This document shows positions 16,878 through 25,050 of a stretch of 64,000 nt of DNA, piece after piece. Origin of the DNA: an uncultured Clostridia bacterium (GTDB lineage: Bacteria > Bacillota > Clostridia > Christensenellales > Borkfalkiaceae); NCBI GenBank assembly GCA_947627575.1, contig CANQWN010000008.1:35562-99561 (forward strand), written 5' to 3'. Position 1 is the stretch's first letter. Each line of letters starts with the position of its first letter. Made by a program: the position numbers and the translations under genes. The notes under the pieces were generated by a model that searched no databases, was not told the origin of the DNA, and was given only the letters and a program-made list of their open reading frames with translations.

Positions 16878-18359
16878 TTATTTTATAAATTCAAGCACTT
16901 CCTCAAACAGTGCGTCCGCGTTTGCAACCCGCGTGAAGCGCGGCGTTTTGTCGCGCAAAGCGGAAAGCTGTTTGGGCACCGCCATCGCGGTTGCGGCGTG
17001 AAGCCTTTTTATGCCCTTAAAGCTATCCTTTACGTCGTTGCCCGTAACCGCGTACAGCACGTCCTGCGGAAATTTATAGGGATTTGCGGTGGAAACTATA
17101 ACCATTTTAGTCTCGTCTTTTTTGTTCTTTTCAAACCAATCCACCGCAACTTTCATTGCGCAACCCGTGTGCGTATCCATCGTGTAACCTACGTCCACAA
17201 ACACGTCGTACATGGCTTCCACACATTCCGCCTCTCCGGCGAACCCTCCGTCGAACGTTTCGCGTATGGCGGCAAGCTCTTCGGGCGTAATTTCGTAATG
17301 CCCGTCCTTTTTAAGCGCCGCCATTCGTTTGGCGGTCAGGCGGGTATCCCTGCCCGAAACTTCAAATAAAAGCCTTTCGAGGTTGGAAGAAACAAGTATA
17401 TCCATGCTGGGCGACGTCGTCTTGTAAAATTCGCGGCGGACGTCGTACACGCCCGTTTGCAGGAAATCGTATATAACTTTATTAAGGTTGGAAGCGCAAT
17501 GCAACCTGCGTATGGGCAACCCCATTCGCTTTGCGTAATATCCCGCAAGCACGTTGCCGAAATTGCCCGTGGGCACGGTGAAATCTATCTCTTCCCCCAA
17601 AGCAATCTGATGGGAAGTTACCAAATCGAGATACGCCGAAAAATAATAGGCGATCTGCGGGGCGAGTCTGCCGAAATTTATGGAATTTGCGCTGGAAAGA
17701 AGGTAGCCGCGCTCTTTAAGCAGGGCATTGTACTCTTCGCCCGAAAAGATTTCCTTTACAGCCCTTTGGCAATCGTCGAAATTCCCGCGGACGGCAACTA
17801 CGTTTACGTTGTCGCCCTCCTGCGTGGACATCTGCATTTTCTGCATTTTGGAAACCCCCTCGTTGGGGTAAAACACCATTATCCTGATGCCTTCGGCGTT
17901 TTTAAACCCTTCCAGCGCGGCTTTGCCCGTATCGCCGGAAGTTGCCACCAGCACCAAAATATTTTCGGTGATGCCGCAGATATCGCAACCCTTTCTCAAC
18001 AGGTAAGGGAGCACGGTAAGCGCCATATCCTTGAAGGCGCACGTGGGACCGTGGAAAAGTTCGAGAATGTACACCCCGTCGTCGAGACGGACGAGGGGGG
18101 CGGGGTCCTTGCCTTCGAATTTGCCGTAAGCCGCGCGGCACGCCGAAAGCAACCCCTTGCGGTCGTATTCGTCGAGGTATTTGAGAAGAATTTCGGTTGC
18201 GCGTTCGGGATAATCCATAAACATCATGGATTTAAGCTCTTCAAGCGTGATTTGGGGGAATTTTTCGGGTACGAAAAGTCCGCCGTTTGCGGAAAGCCCC
18301 TGCACTATGGCGCGCGCGCCCGTAACCTTTTCCCCGCCGCGCGTGGATAAGAATTTCAT
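16878..18359 (-). CDS. thrC: Threonine synthase
   Basis: 493 residues, the longer class of ThrC. N-terminal MKFLSTRGGEKVTGARAIVQ, the PLP lysine in GPTCAFKDMALTVLP (around residue 110) and the SGDTGKAALEGF phosphate-binding loop are visible. It converts O-phosphohomoserine to threonine with PLP. AGGAGGCAGAGT precedes the ATG. It appears monocistronic, between the YitT-like promoter and the terminator of the P-loop gene. Confidence 0.95.
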   Translation of the reverse strand: MKFLSTRGGEKVTGARAIVQGLSANGGLFVPEKFPQITLEELKSMMFMDYPERATEILLKYLDEYDRKGLLSACRAAYGKFEGKDPAPLVRLDDGVYILELFHGPTCAFKDMALTVLPYLLRKGCDICGITENILVLVATSGDTGKAALEGFKNAEGIRIMVFYPNEGVSKMQKMQMSTQEGDNVNVVAVRGNFDDCQRAVKEIFSGEEYNALLKERGYLLSSANSINFGRLAPQIAYYFSAYLDLVTSHQIALGEEIDFTVPTGNFGNVLAGYYAKRMGLPIRRLHCASNLNKVIYDFLQTGVYDVRREFYKTTSPSMDILVSSNLERLLFEVSGRDTRLTAKRMAALKKDGHYEITPEELAAIRETFDGGFAGEAECVEAMYDVFVDVGYTMDTHTGCAMKVAVDWFEKNKKDETKMVIVSTANPYKFPQDVLYAVTGNDVKDSFKGIKRLHAATAMAVPKQLSALRDKTPRFTRVANADALFEEVLEFIK

Positions 18360-18434
18360 ACTCTGCCTCCTTTTTGTTGCCCTTTGTTGTTTTGCCGCCC
18401 CCGCAAAATGGGGAATTTGCGGCGCGCTATGTTT

Positions 18435-18464
18435 AAAAAAAGCGGCGCAAAAAATTTGCGCCGC
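18435..18464 (-). terminator. Terminator of the small P-loop gene
   Basis: GCGGCGCAAA and TTTGCGCCGC form a 10-bp stem (18442-18464), followed on the minus strand by TTTTTTT. Confidence 0.9.
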
Positions 18465-18479
18465 CGAATTTACGCTGTG

Positions 18480-18887
18480 TTATGCGTATTTTTTGACGAA
18501 ATCCGGAAGTTCCTCTTCCACGCAACTGCAAGTGATTGTTATAGTTATATCGTTTTCGTTGGAAATTTTTTCAAGCATATAGAATATCCCCGCCAGATCT
18601 TTAAGTTCTTTACCGGATATTCTCGCAATTCCGTCTATGTAGATGTATTCGTGGTCGGCATTGCACGCCGCAACGCCTTTCACAAATCCGCAAAGCGCAT
18701 CTTCGCCGGCCACAGCCCAGTCCTTTACGTCGATAAACCGCACGTCGCGCGAGACGTCGTACATATATCTCTTTGTATCCGTAATGAACACGCTTAATCC
18801 CTTTGCGCCCTGCGCGTTGGAATTAGCCGCCTGTATAAGTTGTTTGGTTTTGCCGGAGCCCTTGGGGCCGTAAATAAGTTTTATCAT
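18480..18887 (-). CDS. Small P-loop ATP-binding protein
   Basis: 135 residues. A Walker A GPKGSGKT (residues 7-14) is followed by a probable Walker B EYIYIDGI near 80-87. The size and the order resemble thymidine-kinase-like or PilT-annotated small ATPases found singly in Firmicutes, with no second domain. AAGGAGG lies before the ATG and a strong terminator follows, so it is its own unit or shares the aspartate aminotransferase transcript upstream. Function unknown. Confidence 0.75.
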   Translation of the reverse strand: MIKLIYGPKGSGKTKQLIQAANSNAQGAKGLSVFITDTKRYMYDVSRDVRFIDVKDWAVAGEDALCGFVKGVAACNADHEYIYIDGIARISGKELKDLAGIFYMLEKISNENDITITITCSCVEEELPDFVKKYA

Positions 18888-18978
18888 GAAAACCTCCTTT
18901 TGCTTTATTATATTCTATCAGCAAACGGCGGGAATTTCAAGATTATTTTGTAATTTTTTTAAAAATTTTACAAAAGTA

Positions 18979-20181
18979 TCATTTTAACTGCGCCGCAAAG
19001 TCCGCAATCCTTTCAAGCCCCTCTTTCAAGTCGCTTTCGGAAAGGGCGTAGGATATGCGCACGCCGCTGTCGTCGCCGAAGCATATGCCGGGGGTAAGCG
19101 CAACTTTCTTTTCGGTAAGCAACAGATCAGCAACCTGCATACTGCCCGTTATCTTTTCGCCCCCGTAGCATTTGCCGTAAAGTTTGCCGAAGCCCAGCAT
19201 TATGTAAAACGCCCCGTCCGGCATTACGTACGTCAACCCGCTGTCCTTCATTCCGTCGAGGATTTTCGCCGCCGCGTTGCGCCTGTTTTCAAACGCCGCC
19301 ACCATATTGCGCATGGGCTGTTCGTCGCCTTCCAGCGCCGCCAGAGCGGCGTATTGGGTTATGGTGTTTACGTTGGACGTGGAATGGCTTTGGAAGGAAG
19401 CTATAGCCTTTGCTATTTGCGGCGGGCAGGCGAGATAGCCCAACCTCCAGCCCGTCATCGCGTAGGATTTGGACACGCCGTTTATAACTATTGCAAGTTC
19501 CTTCATGGCGGGGGAAAGGGAAGCTATCGAATAGTGCTTCAACCCGCCGTAAATCAATTTTTCGTAAATCTCGTCCGAAAGCACGAGGATATTGTGCCTT
19601 TCGCAGACGGCGGCAATGGCGGCAAGCTCGTCCCTGCCGTAAACCGCGCCCGTGGGGTTGCAGGGCGTATTCAGGATAAGCATCTTCGTGCGGGGGGTTA
19701 CCGCCGCCTCTATCTTTTCCGCGGTAACCTTATACCCGTCCTTTGCGTCCGCATATACGTATACGGGCACGCCTCCGCAGCTTTTTACCACTTCGGGATA
19801 AGTAAGCCAATAGGGCGCGGGGATTATCACCTCATCCCCGTCGTTTACCGTGGCGAACACGGCGTTGAAAATGGAATGTTTTGCGCCGTTGGAAACAACT
19901 ATCTGCGAGGGGTCGTAATCCAGCCCGTTGTCCCTTTTCAGCTTTGCCGCAATCGCCTTTTTAAGCGCGGGCAAGCCCGCCGCCGCCACGTATTTTGTGC
20001 GACCCTCGTCAATGGCTTTTTTGGCGGCGTTACAGATATGTTCGGGGGTGTTGAAATCGGGTTCGCCCACGCCGAAGTTGATAACGCGCTCTCCCGCGGC
20101 TTTCAACTCGTTGGCTTTTGCCGAAATGGCAAGCGTCATCGAAGGCGAAATGGCTGAAACTCTGTCCGATACTTTTATCAT
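18979..20181 (-). CDS. aspC: Aspartate/aromatic aminotransferase (class I)
   Basis: 400 residues. NFGVGEPDFNTPEHI near the start, NTPCNPTGAVY, SDEIYEKL and the PLP lysine region INGVSKSYAMTGWRLGYL identify a fold-type I class I aminotransferase, closest to the AspB/AAT group. It exchanges amino groups between aspartate (or similar) and 2-oxoglutarate. The start at 20181 is chosen from GAGGATAGT before the ATG; a longer reading would cross the promoter. Confidence 0.88.
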   Translation of the reverse strand: MIKVSDRVSAISPSMTLAISAKANELKAAGERVINFGVGEPDFNTPEHICNAAKKAIDEGRTKYVAAAGLPALKKAIAAKLKRDNGLDYDPSQIVVSNGAKHSIFNAVFATVNDGDEVIIPAPYWLTYPEVVKSCGGVPVYVYADAKDGYKVTAEKIEAAVTPRTKMLILNTPCNPTGAVYGRDELAAIAAVCERHNILVLSDEIYEKLIYGGLKHYSIASLSPAMKELAIVINGVSKSYAMTGWRLGYLACPPQIAKAIASFQSHSTSNVNTITQYAALAALEGDEQPMRNMVAAFENRRNAAAKILDGMKDSGLTYVMPDGAFYIMLGFGKLYGKCYGGEKITGSMQVADLLLTEKKVALTPGICFGDDSGVRISYALSESDLKEGLERIADFAAQLK

Positions 20182-20203
20182 ACTATCCTCGCGTTTTTTC
20201 TTT

Positions 20204-20232
20204 ATTATACAATACCGGGCGGCAATTTGCAA
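20204..20232 (-). promoter_or_regulatory. Aminotransferase gene promoter
   Basis: TTGCAA (20227-20232), 17 bases, TATAAT (20204-20209) on the minus strand. Confidence 0.8.
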
Positions 20233-20293
20233 TGATTTGGTAAAAATTTAAATTTTGGGGAATTTTTGATAAAATAAGCGTTCAAGCTGTAAA

Positions 20294-20328
20294 ATTTTAA
20301 CCGCCCTGCGCCGCGGGACGGTTAAAAT
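20294..20328. terminator. Terminator of the feo operon
   Basis: ATTTTAACCG and CGGTTAAAAT form the arms of a long inverted repeat with flanking A/T runs, just after the Cys-rich partner gene. Confidence 0.8.
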
Positions 20329-20351
20329 CAACGTTATTTGAACAGGAGGTT

Positions 20352-20513
20352 TTAATTTTGCTTTTTATCGCGGCACTTATCGCACGCGGAACAATTGCCG
20401 CAATCGCAACAGCCGCCCTTATGTTTTATCTTTCTGTAAATTATCGCGCCGACGGCGGCAAGAAAAGCCACGCCAACGACGGCTATCACTATTATATCCG
20501 CAACGCCCATCAT
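20352..20513 (-). CDS. FeoB-associated Cys-rich membrane protein
   Basis: 53 residues: one membrane helix (ADIIVIAVVGVAFLAAVGAI) followed by a cysteine-rich cytoplasmic tail (GGCCDCGNCSACDKCRDKK), the layout of FeoB-associated Cys-rich proteins in Clostridia. AGGAGGGC precedes the ATG, which overlaps the feoB stop (ATGA), so it is coupled to feoB. It likely helps FeoB handle iron at the membrane; that role is inference from family and position. Confidence 0.85.
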   Translation of the reverse strand: MMGVADIIVIAVVGVAFLAAVGAIIYRKIKHKGGCCDCGNCSACDKCRDKKQN

Positions 20514-22831
20514 TTGCCCTCCTTTTTATGCCTGCCGAACACCGAAAGTATATCGAATTTGCCCGTGTTCCTCAAAACTATCAAAGTTACCGCAACGGCT
20601 ATCACTGCAAGCCATATGAACAGCGTCCACCACCAACTGCCCACGGTGTATACCATAGAACCCGTGATATAGCTTGCGCATATCCAGAACAGCAACGTCC
20701 ACCTGAATTTGCCCGCGGGCAATTCCGCCTTTGCCGTGGCGCACGCCGCAAAGCAGGGTATCGTGGTCATATTGAAGATTATAAAGGCGAGTATGGCGGG
20801 TACGGTTATCCCCGTTGCGGCAGCCATTGCGTAGGCGTCGCCCGCGCCCTCTATGCCCGAAATCGCGTCCGGCGCTACACCCACGTTTGCGCCCAGCGCC
20901 GCTATGCACGCCGCCAAAGTGCCGAACGTGGCTATTACGTTTTCCTTTGCCACAAGCCCCGTTATCGCGGCAACCGCAAACACCCAACCGCAGTCGTTAA
21001 GCTGCGAACCGAAGCCCAGCGGGGTGAATATGGGGCTTACGAACATACCGAGGGAAGCGAGAATGGATTGATCCATCGCCTCGTCGCCAACGTACCGCCA
21101 CATCCAATTGATATGCGAGAACAGCCAGATTATAACCGTGGAGGCGAAGATTATGGTAAACGCCTTTTTTACGAAATGTTTGGTTTTATCCCAAAGGTGT
21201 ATCATCAGGTTGCCGAAAGTGGGCAGATGATATGCCGGCAATTCCATTATGAACGGCGGCGTTTCGCCCCTCTGCGTGGTGTTGCGCATCAAAAGTACAG
21301 CGCATATCGCCGTAACAACGCCGAACGCGTACATGGCGTAAGTGATTATATCCACGTTGGAAAGCCCCACCATACCGCAGATAGCGCCGCCGCATGCGAC
21401 AAGTATGGGCAACTTCGCCCCGCAGGAAAAGAAAGGTATAACCCTTATCGTGGCCGTCCTCTCCTTTTCGTCGGCAAGCGTCCTCGTGTTGATAACCGCG
21501 GGGAGGGAACAGCCGAAGCCCATTATCATAGGCATAAACGCCCTGCCCGAAAGCCCGAAACGGCGGAATATCCTGTCGAGGACGAACGCAATGCGCGCCA
21601 TATATCCCGTATCTTCGAGAATGGAGAAGAACATAAACAGTATCAATATCTGCGGCAGGAAACCGAGAACGGCGAATATGCCGCCGAGAATACCGTCGCC
21701 CACCAGCCCCGTCGCCCACGCGGCGGAACCGCCGTTTTGCATAAGCGTTATTACGCCGTCCGAAATGTGGTCGAGGAAGAGATTTAAAAAGTTAGTAAGC
21801 ATAACGCCGGGCGAGAACACCGCGCCGTCATAGAAAATCGCCAAAATTTCCACGCCGAAATTATTGTATACTACTTCGCCCTCCGCTTCGGACGCAAGCC
21901 CCAAATCCACAAGCGTGGGCAAAGGCGTGCCCGCGAGGTCCGCCCACGCGCCTATGAAGAACAGGTCTTCCGAGAACGTGAGATGGAAAATCAAAAACAG
22001 CACCACCGCAAACACGGGGATAGCCCACACCTTGTGGGTGAGAAATTTATCTATCTTATCTGATTTGGTAAGCGCTTCCTTATTGGCTTTAACCTTCGCC
22101 GTGGCAAGATTCGCCGATATGTATTTATATCTTTCGTCGGCTACAACCGCTTCGAGGTCCTCTCCGCCGGAAGCCTTTTCCAGCGTTTCCGCCGCGCCCT
22201 TGCGCGCCTTTTCCAGCTCGTCGTTTTCCAGCAGTTTAACCGCGTGGAAAAGGGGAGATGTTACGCCCTCCGCCTCGTAATACGCGCACGCCGTTTCCAA
22301 CTGCTTTGCAAGCGCGCCTTCCAGCACGGTGTAACCCTTTCTTTCGTCGGGCATAGCCGCCGCGCGTTCCATAAGTTTTTTAATCCCGTCCTTTTTAAGC
22401 GCGGAAATTGCCACAACGGGCACGCCCAAAGCCTTTTCCAGCGCAGCCGCGTCCACCTTGTCGCCCGATTTTTGCACCTCGTCCATCATATTCAGGGCTA
22501 TTATCACGGGGACGTCCGTTTCGAGAAGTTGCGTGGTGAGATACAGATTGCGTTCGAGGTTGGTTGCGTCCACTATATTTATTATCCCGTCGGGCTTGCC
22601 TTCGAGGATGAAATTGCGGGAAATAACTTCTTCCGGGGTGTACGGCGAAAGGGAATATATGCCGGGTAAATCCACTATATTTACTTCCGTTTCCCCTCCT
22701 TTATACGTCCCTTCGCGCTTATCCACCGTAACGCCGGGCCAGTTGCCCACGTGCGCCGTCGCGCCCGTCAAGGCGTTGAAAAGCGTAGTTTTGCCGCAGT
22801 TGGGGTTGCCCGCCAAAGCAAAAGTTTTCAT
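20510..22831 (-). CDS. feoB: Ferrous iron transport protein B
   Basis: 773 residues. The N-terminal G domain has GNPNCGKTTLFN (8-19), DLPGIYSL and NMMD. A helical linker follows, then a membrane core from about residue 265 with the Gate motifs (GFGCSLPAVINTRT, FFSCGAKLPILV). It imports Fe2+ across the inner membrane. Its ATG overlaps the feoA stop by four bases. Its operon mates are two FeoA-like proteins and the Cys-rich partner. Confidence 0.97.
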   Translation of the reverse strand: MKTFALAGNPNCGKTTLFNALTGATAHVGNWPGVTVDKREGTYKGGETEVNIVDLPGIYSLSPYTPEEVISRNFILEGKPDGIINIVDATNLERNLYLTTQLLETDVPVIIALNMMDEVQKSGDKVDAAALEKALGVPVVAISALKKDGIKKLMERAAAMPDERKGYTVLEGALAKQLETACAYYEAEGVTSPLFHAVKLLENDELEKARKGAAETLEKASGGEDLEAVVADERYKYISANLATAKVKANKEALTKSDKIDKFLTHKVWAIPVFAVVLFLIFHLTFSEDLFFIGAWADLAGTPLPTLVDLGLASEAEGEVVYNNFGVEILAIFYDGAVFSPGVMLTNFLNLFLDHISDGVITLMQNGGSAAWATGLVGDGILGGIFAVLGFLPQILILFMFFSILEDTGYMARIAFVLDRIFRRFGLSGRAFMPMIMGFGCSLPAVINTRTLADEKERTATIRVIPFFSCGAKLPILVACGGAICGMVGLSNVDIITYAMYAFGVVTAICAVLLMRNTTQRGETPPFIMELPAYHLPTFGNLMIHLWDKTKHFVKKAFTIIFASTVIIWLFSHINWMWRYVGDEAMDQSILASLGMFVSPIFTPLGFGSQLNDCGWVFAVAAITGLVAKENVIATFGTLAACIAALGANVGVAPDAISGIEGAGDAYAMAAATGITVPAILAFIIFNMTTIPCFAACATAKAELPAGKFRWTLLFWICASYITGSMVYTVGSWWWTLFIWLAVIAVAVTLIVLRNTGKFDILSVFGRHKKEGK

Positions 22832-23058
22832 TTAAGTTCCACCTCCACGCACGCCGCTTCAGTTTTGCGCAACGTAAGCTCGTACCCGCGCAAAGTAACT
22901 TCTATGGGGTCGCCCAAAGGGGCTTTTTTGCGCATCTTAACTTCCGCCCCGGGCGTTACGCCCATATCGAAAAGCCTGCGCCTTATCCGCCCTTCGCCGC
23001 CGACGGATTTGATTACGCCACATTCGCCTATGGCAAAATCGTTTAACATCTTGGTCAT
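22828..23058 (-). CDS. feoA: Ferrous iron transport protein A (copy next to feoB)
   Basis: 76 residues, an SH3-like FeoA domain: CGVIKSVGGEGRIRRRLFDMGVTPGAEVKMRKKAPLGDPIEV. GAGAGG lies upstream of the ATG and the stop overlaps feoB. FeoA is thought to regulate FeoB in the cytoplasm. Confidence 0.9.
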   Translation of the reverse strand: MTKMLNDFAIGECGVIKSVGGEGRIRRRLFDMGVTPGAEVKMRKKAPLGDPIEVTLRGYELTLRKTEAACVEVELK

Positions 23059-23116
23059 AAATTACCTCTCATATATTTATACCCGCGGGGCGGCAACCCC
23101 GCCGGAAGATTAAATA

Positions 23117-23134
23117 ACTTAACTATGGTTTATT
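23117..23134. promoter_or_regulatory. Candidate metal-regulator operator 1
   Basis: Minus-strand reading AATAAACCATAGTTAAGT, an imperfect palindrome matching two other sites near the dtxR gene. It lies between the two feoA genes. Confidence 0.45.
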
Positions 23135-23159
23135 TAATGGGCAAAAAATTAATGGCTTT

Positions 23160-23372
23160 TTAAGCCACTAATATTTTTCCCGCAAGTTGTCTGTCGAGGC
23201 ACAGCCTGCCTTCCTTTACGATAACTATCACGTTGCCGCCCGAGGAAGATATCAGCGTTACGCGGCTGCCTTCGGCAATCCCCATTTCCTGCAAATGTTT
23301 TTTTGTTTTATCGTCCGCGCCTACTTTTCTTATAAGAAGTTCCTTTCCGGCGGGCGCCATTGCAATAGGCAT
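23160..23372 (-). CDS. feoA: FeoA-like protein, first gene of the feo operon
   Basis: 70 residues with the FeoA fold pattern (ELLIRKVGADDKTKKHLQEMGIAEGSRVTLISSSGGNVIV). The ATG at 23372 is preferred over a GTG six bases upstream because AGAGG is seven bases before it. Two FeoA copies before feoB are common in Clostridia. The 101-bp gap to the next feoA holds a palindrome. Confidence 0.85.
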   Translation of the reverse strand: MPIAMAPAGKELLIRKVGADDKTKKHLQEMGIAEGSRVTLISSSGGNVIVIVKEGRLCLDRQLAGKILVA

Positions 23373-23386
23373 ATACACACCTCTTA

Positions 23387-23466
23387 AATAAACCTTGATT
23401 AATTTTTACGCTTATATTATAGCACGCAGAATACGTTTGTCAACTAAAAAATAACCAAAGTTTATT
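23387..23466 (-). promoter_or_regulatory. feo promoter flanked by two candidate metal-regulator operators
   Basis: Consensus promoter TTGACA (23438-23443), 16 bases, TATAAT (23416-23421). Palindrome AATAAACCTTGATTAATT (23387-23404) overlaps the expected start site, and a related one (23449-23466, minus strand AATAAACTTTGGTTATTT) lies just upstream of the -35. The DtxR-type regulator next door is the natural binder; this is inference. Confidence 0.6.
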
Positions 23467-23481
23467 TTTTTATAAAAAATT

Positions 23482-23506
23482 TTTTCCGCGGGGTCGCCGC
23501 GGAAAA
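23482..23506 (-). terminator. Terminator of the DtxR-type regulator gene
   Basis: TTTTCCGCGG and CCGCGGAAAA pair perfectly; on the minus strand the stem is followed by a T-rich stretch. Confidence 0.8.
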
Positions 23507-23524
23507 CGTTTTTAACGATATATA

Positions 23525-23893
23525 TCAACTTTTGTTGTTTTTTACGTAATGTTTCATCATTTCAAAAGTTTTATCCGAAATGACGTGTTCCATTTCGCAG
23601 GCGTCCGCGTCCGCAACGGCGGGTTCTACGCCGTGCATAGCAAGGAAATCGCGCACGGTGCAATGCCTGTCGTAAATTTCCGCGGCGTAACTTTCGCCCT
23701 TTGCGGTGAGATAGATATGCATACCGTCGCATTCAACGTAACCGGAAGCGGTAAGTATTTTTATCGCTTTCTGCACGGCGGGCTGTGAAACGCCTATCCT
23801 CCGCGCCACGTCCACACGGTGTACGAACTTGCTCTCTTTCGAAAGAAGCAGGATACACTCGAGATAATCTTCCGAAGATTGGTTGTGTTTCAT
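23525..23893 (-). CDS. DtxR/MntR-family metal-dependent repressor
   Basis: 122 residues: an N-terminal winged helix (SSEDYLECILLLSKESKFVHRVDVARRIGVSQPAVQKAIKILTASGYV) and a metal-binding/dimer domain (HCTVRDFLAMHGVEPAVADADACEMEHVIS), with no SH3 domain, so it is the MntR-like short form. It would repress feo genes when Fe2+ or Mn2+ is plentiful. The ATG follows a perfect promoter by only nine bases. Confidence 0.9.
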   Translation of the reverse strand: MKHNQSSEDYLECILLLSKESKFVHRVDVARRIGVSQPAVQKAIKILTASGYVECDGMHIYLTAKGESYAAEIYDRHCTVRDFLAMHGVEPAVADADACEMEHVISDKTFEMMKHYVKNNKS

Positions 23894-23902
23894 GATAACA
23901 TA

Positions 23903-23931
23903 ATTATACACCTTGCCGCAAATATTGTCAA
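23903..23931 (-). promoter_or_regulatory. DtxR-type regulator promoter, probably leaderless
   Basis: TTGACA (23926-23931), 17 bases, TATAAT (23903-23908), and only nine bases to the ATG, leaving a 5' leader of two or three bases. Confidence 0.8.
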
Positions 23932-23935
23932 GGGG

Positions 23936-23962
23936 CAACAAAAAAGGGGGCGTACCCCCCTC
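23936..23962 (-). terminator. Terminator of the rpmE-prfA operon
   Basis: GGGGGG TACG CCCCC stem directly after the prfA stop, followed on the minus strand by TTTTTTG. Confidence 0.85.
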
Positions 23963-25042
23963 TTATTCTTCGCCTGCAAGCTGATTTTCGCGTTCGGCTA
24001 CGGCAAGCGCCTCTATCATTGCGTCTATTTCGCCCAACATAAAAGAATCTATCGAAAACAGCGACAGCCCTATTCTGTGGTCGGTCACCCTGCCCTGCGG
24101 GAAGTTGTACGTCCTTATGCGTTCGCTTCTGTCTCCCCTGCCCACAAGGCTTTTGCGCTGTTTGTCGTATTCGCTTTGATTGCGCGAGCTGTAATAATCG
24201 TACAGCCGCGAGCGCAGAACCCTGAACGCCTTGTCCTTGTTTTTAAGCTGGCTTCTTTCGTCCTGACAGGTCACCACAATGCCCGTGGGGAAGTGGGTGA
24301 GGCGGATAGCCGTTTCCGTTTTGTTCACTTTCTGCCCGCCCGCGCCGGAAGACCTGTAAACGTCCACGCGCACGTCCTCGTCGCGGATTTCCACTTCCAC
24401 GTCCTCCGCTTCGGGAAGCACCGCCACCGTGGCGGTGGAAGTATGCACCCTGCCCTGCGATTCTGTTTCGGGCACGCGCTGAACGCGGTGCACGCCGCTT
24501 TCGAATTTAAGCTGTTTATACGCGCCCTTGCCGCTGACGTTAAGCACTATCTCTTTCAGTCCGCCCAACTCGGTTTCGTTTCTGTCCACCTCTTCCACTT
24601 TAAGGCGGTGACGTTCGCAATAGTTGAGATACATTCTGAAAAGTTCGTACGCGAACAGCGCGGCTTCTTCCCCGCCCGCGCCCGCGCGTATTTCCATAAT
24701 ACAGTTTCTGTCGTCGTTTTTGTCCTTGGGCAACAGCGCTATTTTAAGCTGTTCTTCAAGTTGCTGTGCGCTTTCGCGGCAACATTGGATTTCTTCCTGC
24801 AACAGGCGGCGCATTTCGCCGTCCGCTTCGGTTTTAAGCGCCTCTTCCGCGTCGGCAAGACGTTTTGCGGAAACAAGATAACTTTCAAAAGTTTGCGCCG
24901 TTTCCGCTATTTCCGCCTGCGCCTTCGCCGTTTCGGCGTAGAGGGACGCGTCGGCAATAACCTCCGCCTGCGTCAATTTTTCGGTAAGTTTAAGATATCT
25001 TTCGTGAATTTCACGTAGTTTTTTAAGCGTGCCCTCTTTCAT
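23963..25042 (-). CDS. prfA: Peptide chain release factor 1
   Basis: 359 residues. The GGQ catalytic motif is in [15 protein letters not shown], and the codon-recognition loop reads [14 protein letters not shown], a PxT-type motif that marks RF1 (UAA/UAG) rather than RF2. It releases finished peptides at the ribosome. The PrmC domain that methylates the GGQ glutamine is encoded by the gene just upstream, eight bases away. Confidence 0.95.
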   Translation of the reverse strand: MKEGTLKKLREIHERYLKLTEKLTQAEVIADASLYAETAKAQAEIAETAQTFESYLVSAKRLADAEEALKTEADGEMRRLLQEEIQCCRESAQQLEEQLKIALLPKDKNDDRNCIMEIRAGAGGEEAALFAYELFRMYLNYCERHRLKVEEVDRNETELGGLKEIVLNVSGKGAYKQLKFESGVHRVQRVPETESQGRVHTSTATVAVLPEAEDVEVEIRDEDVRVDVYRSSGAGGQKVNKTETAIRLTHFPTGIVVTCQDERSQLKNKDKAFRVLRSRLYDYYSSRNQSEYDKQRKSLVGRGDRSERIRTYNFPQGRVTDHRIGLSLFSIDSFMLGEIDAMIEALAVAERENQLAGEE

Positions 25043-25050
25043 ATATATCC

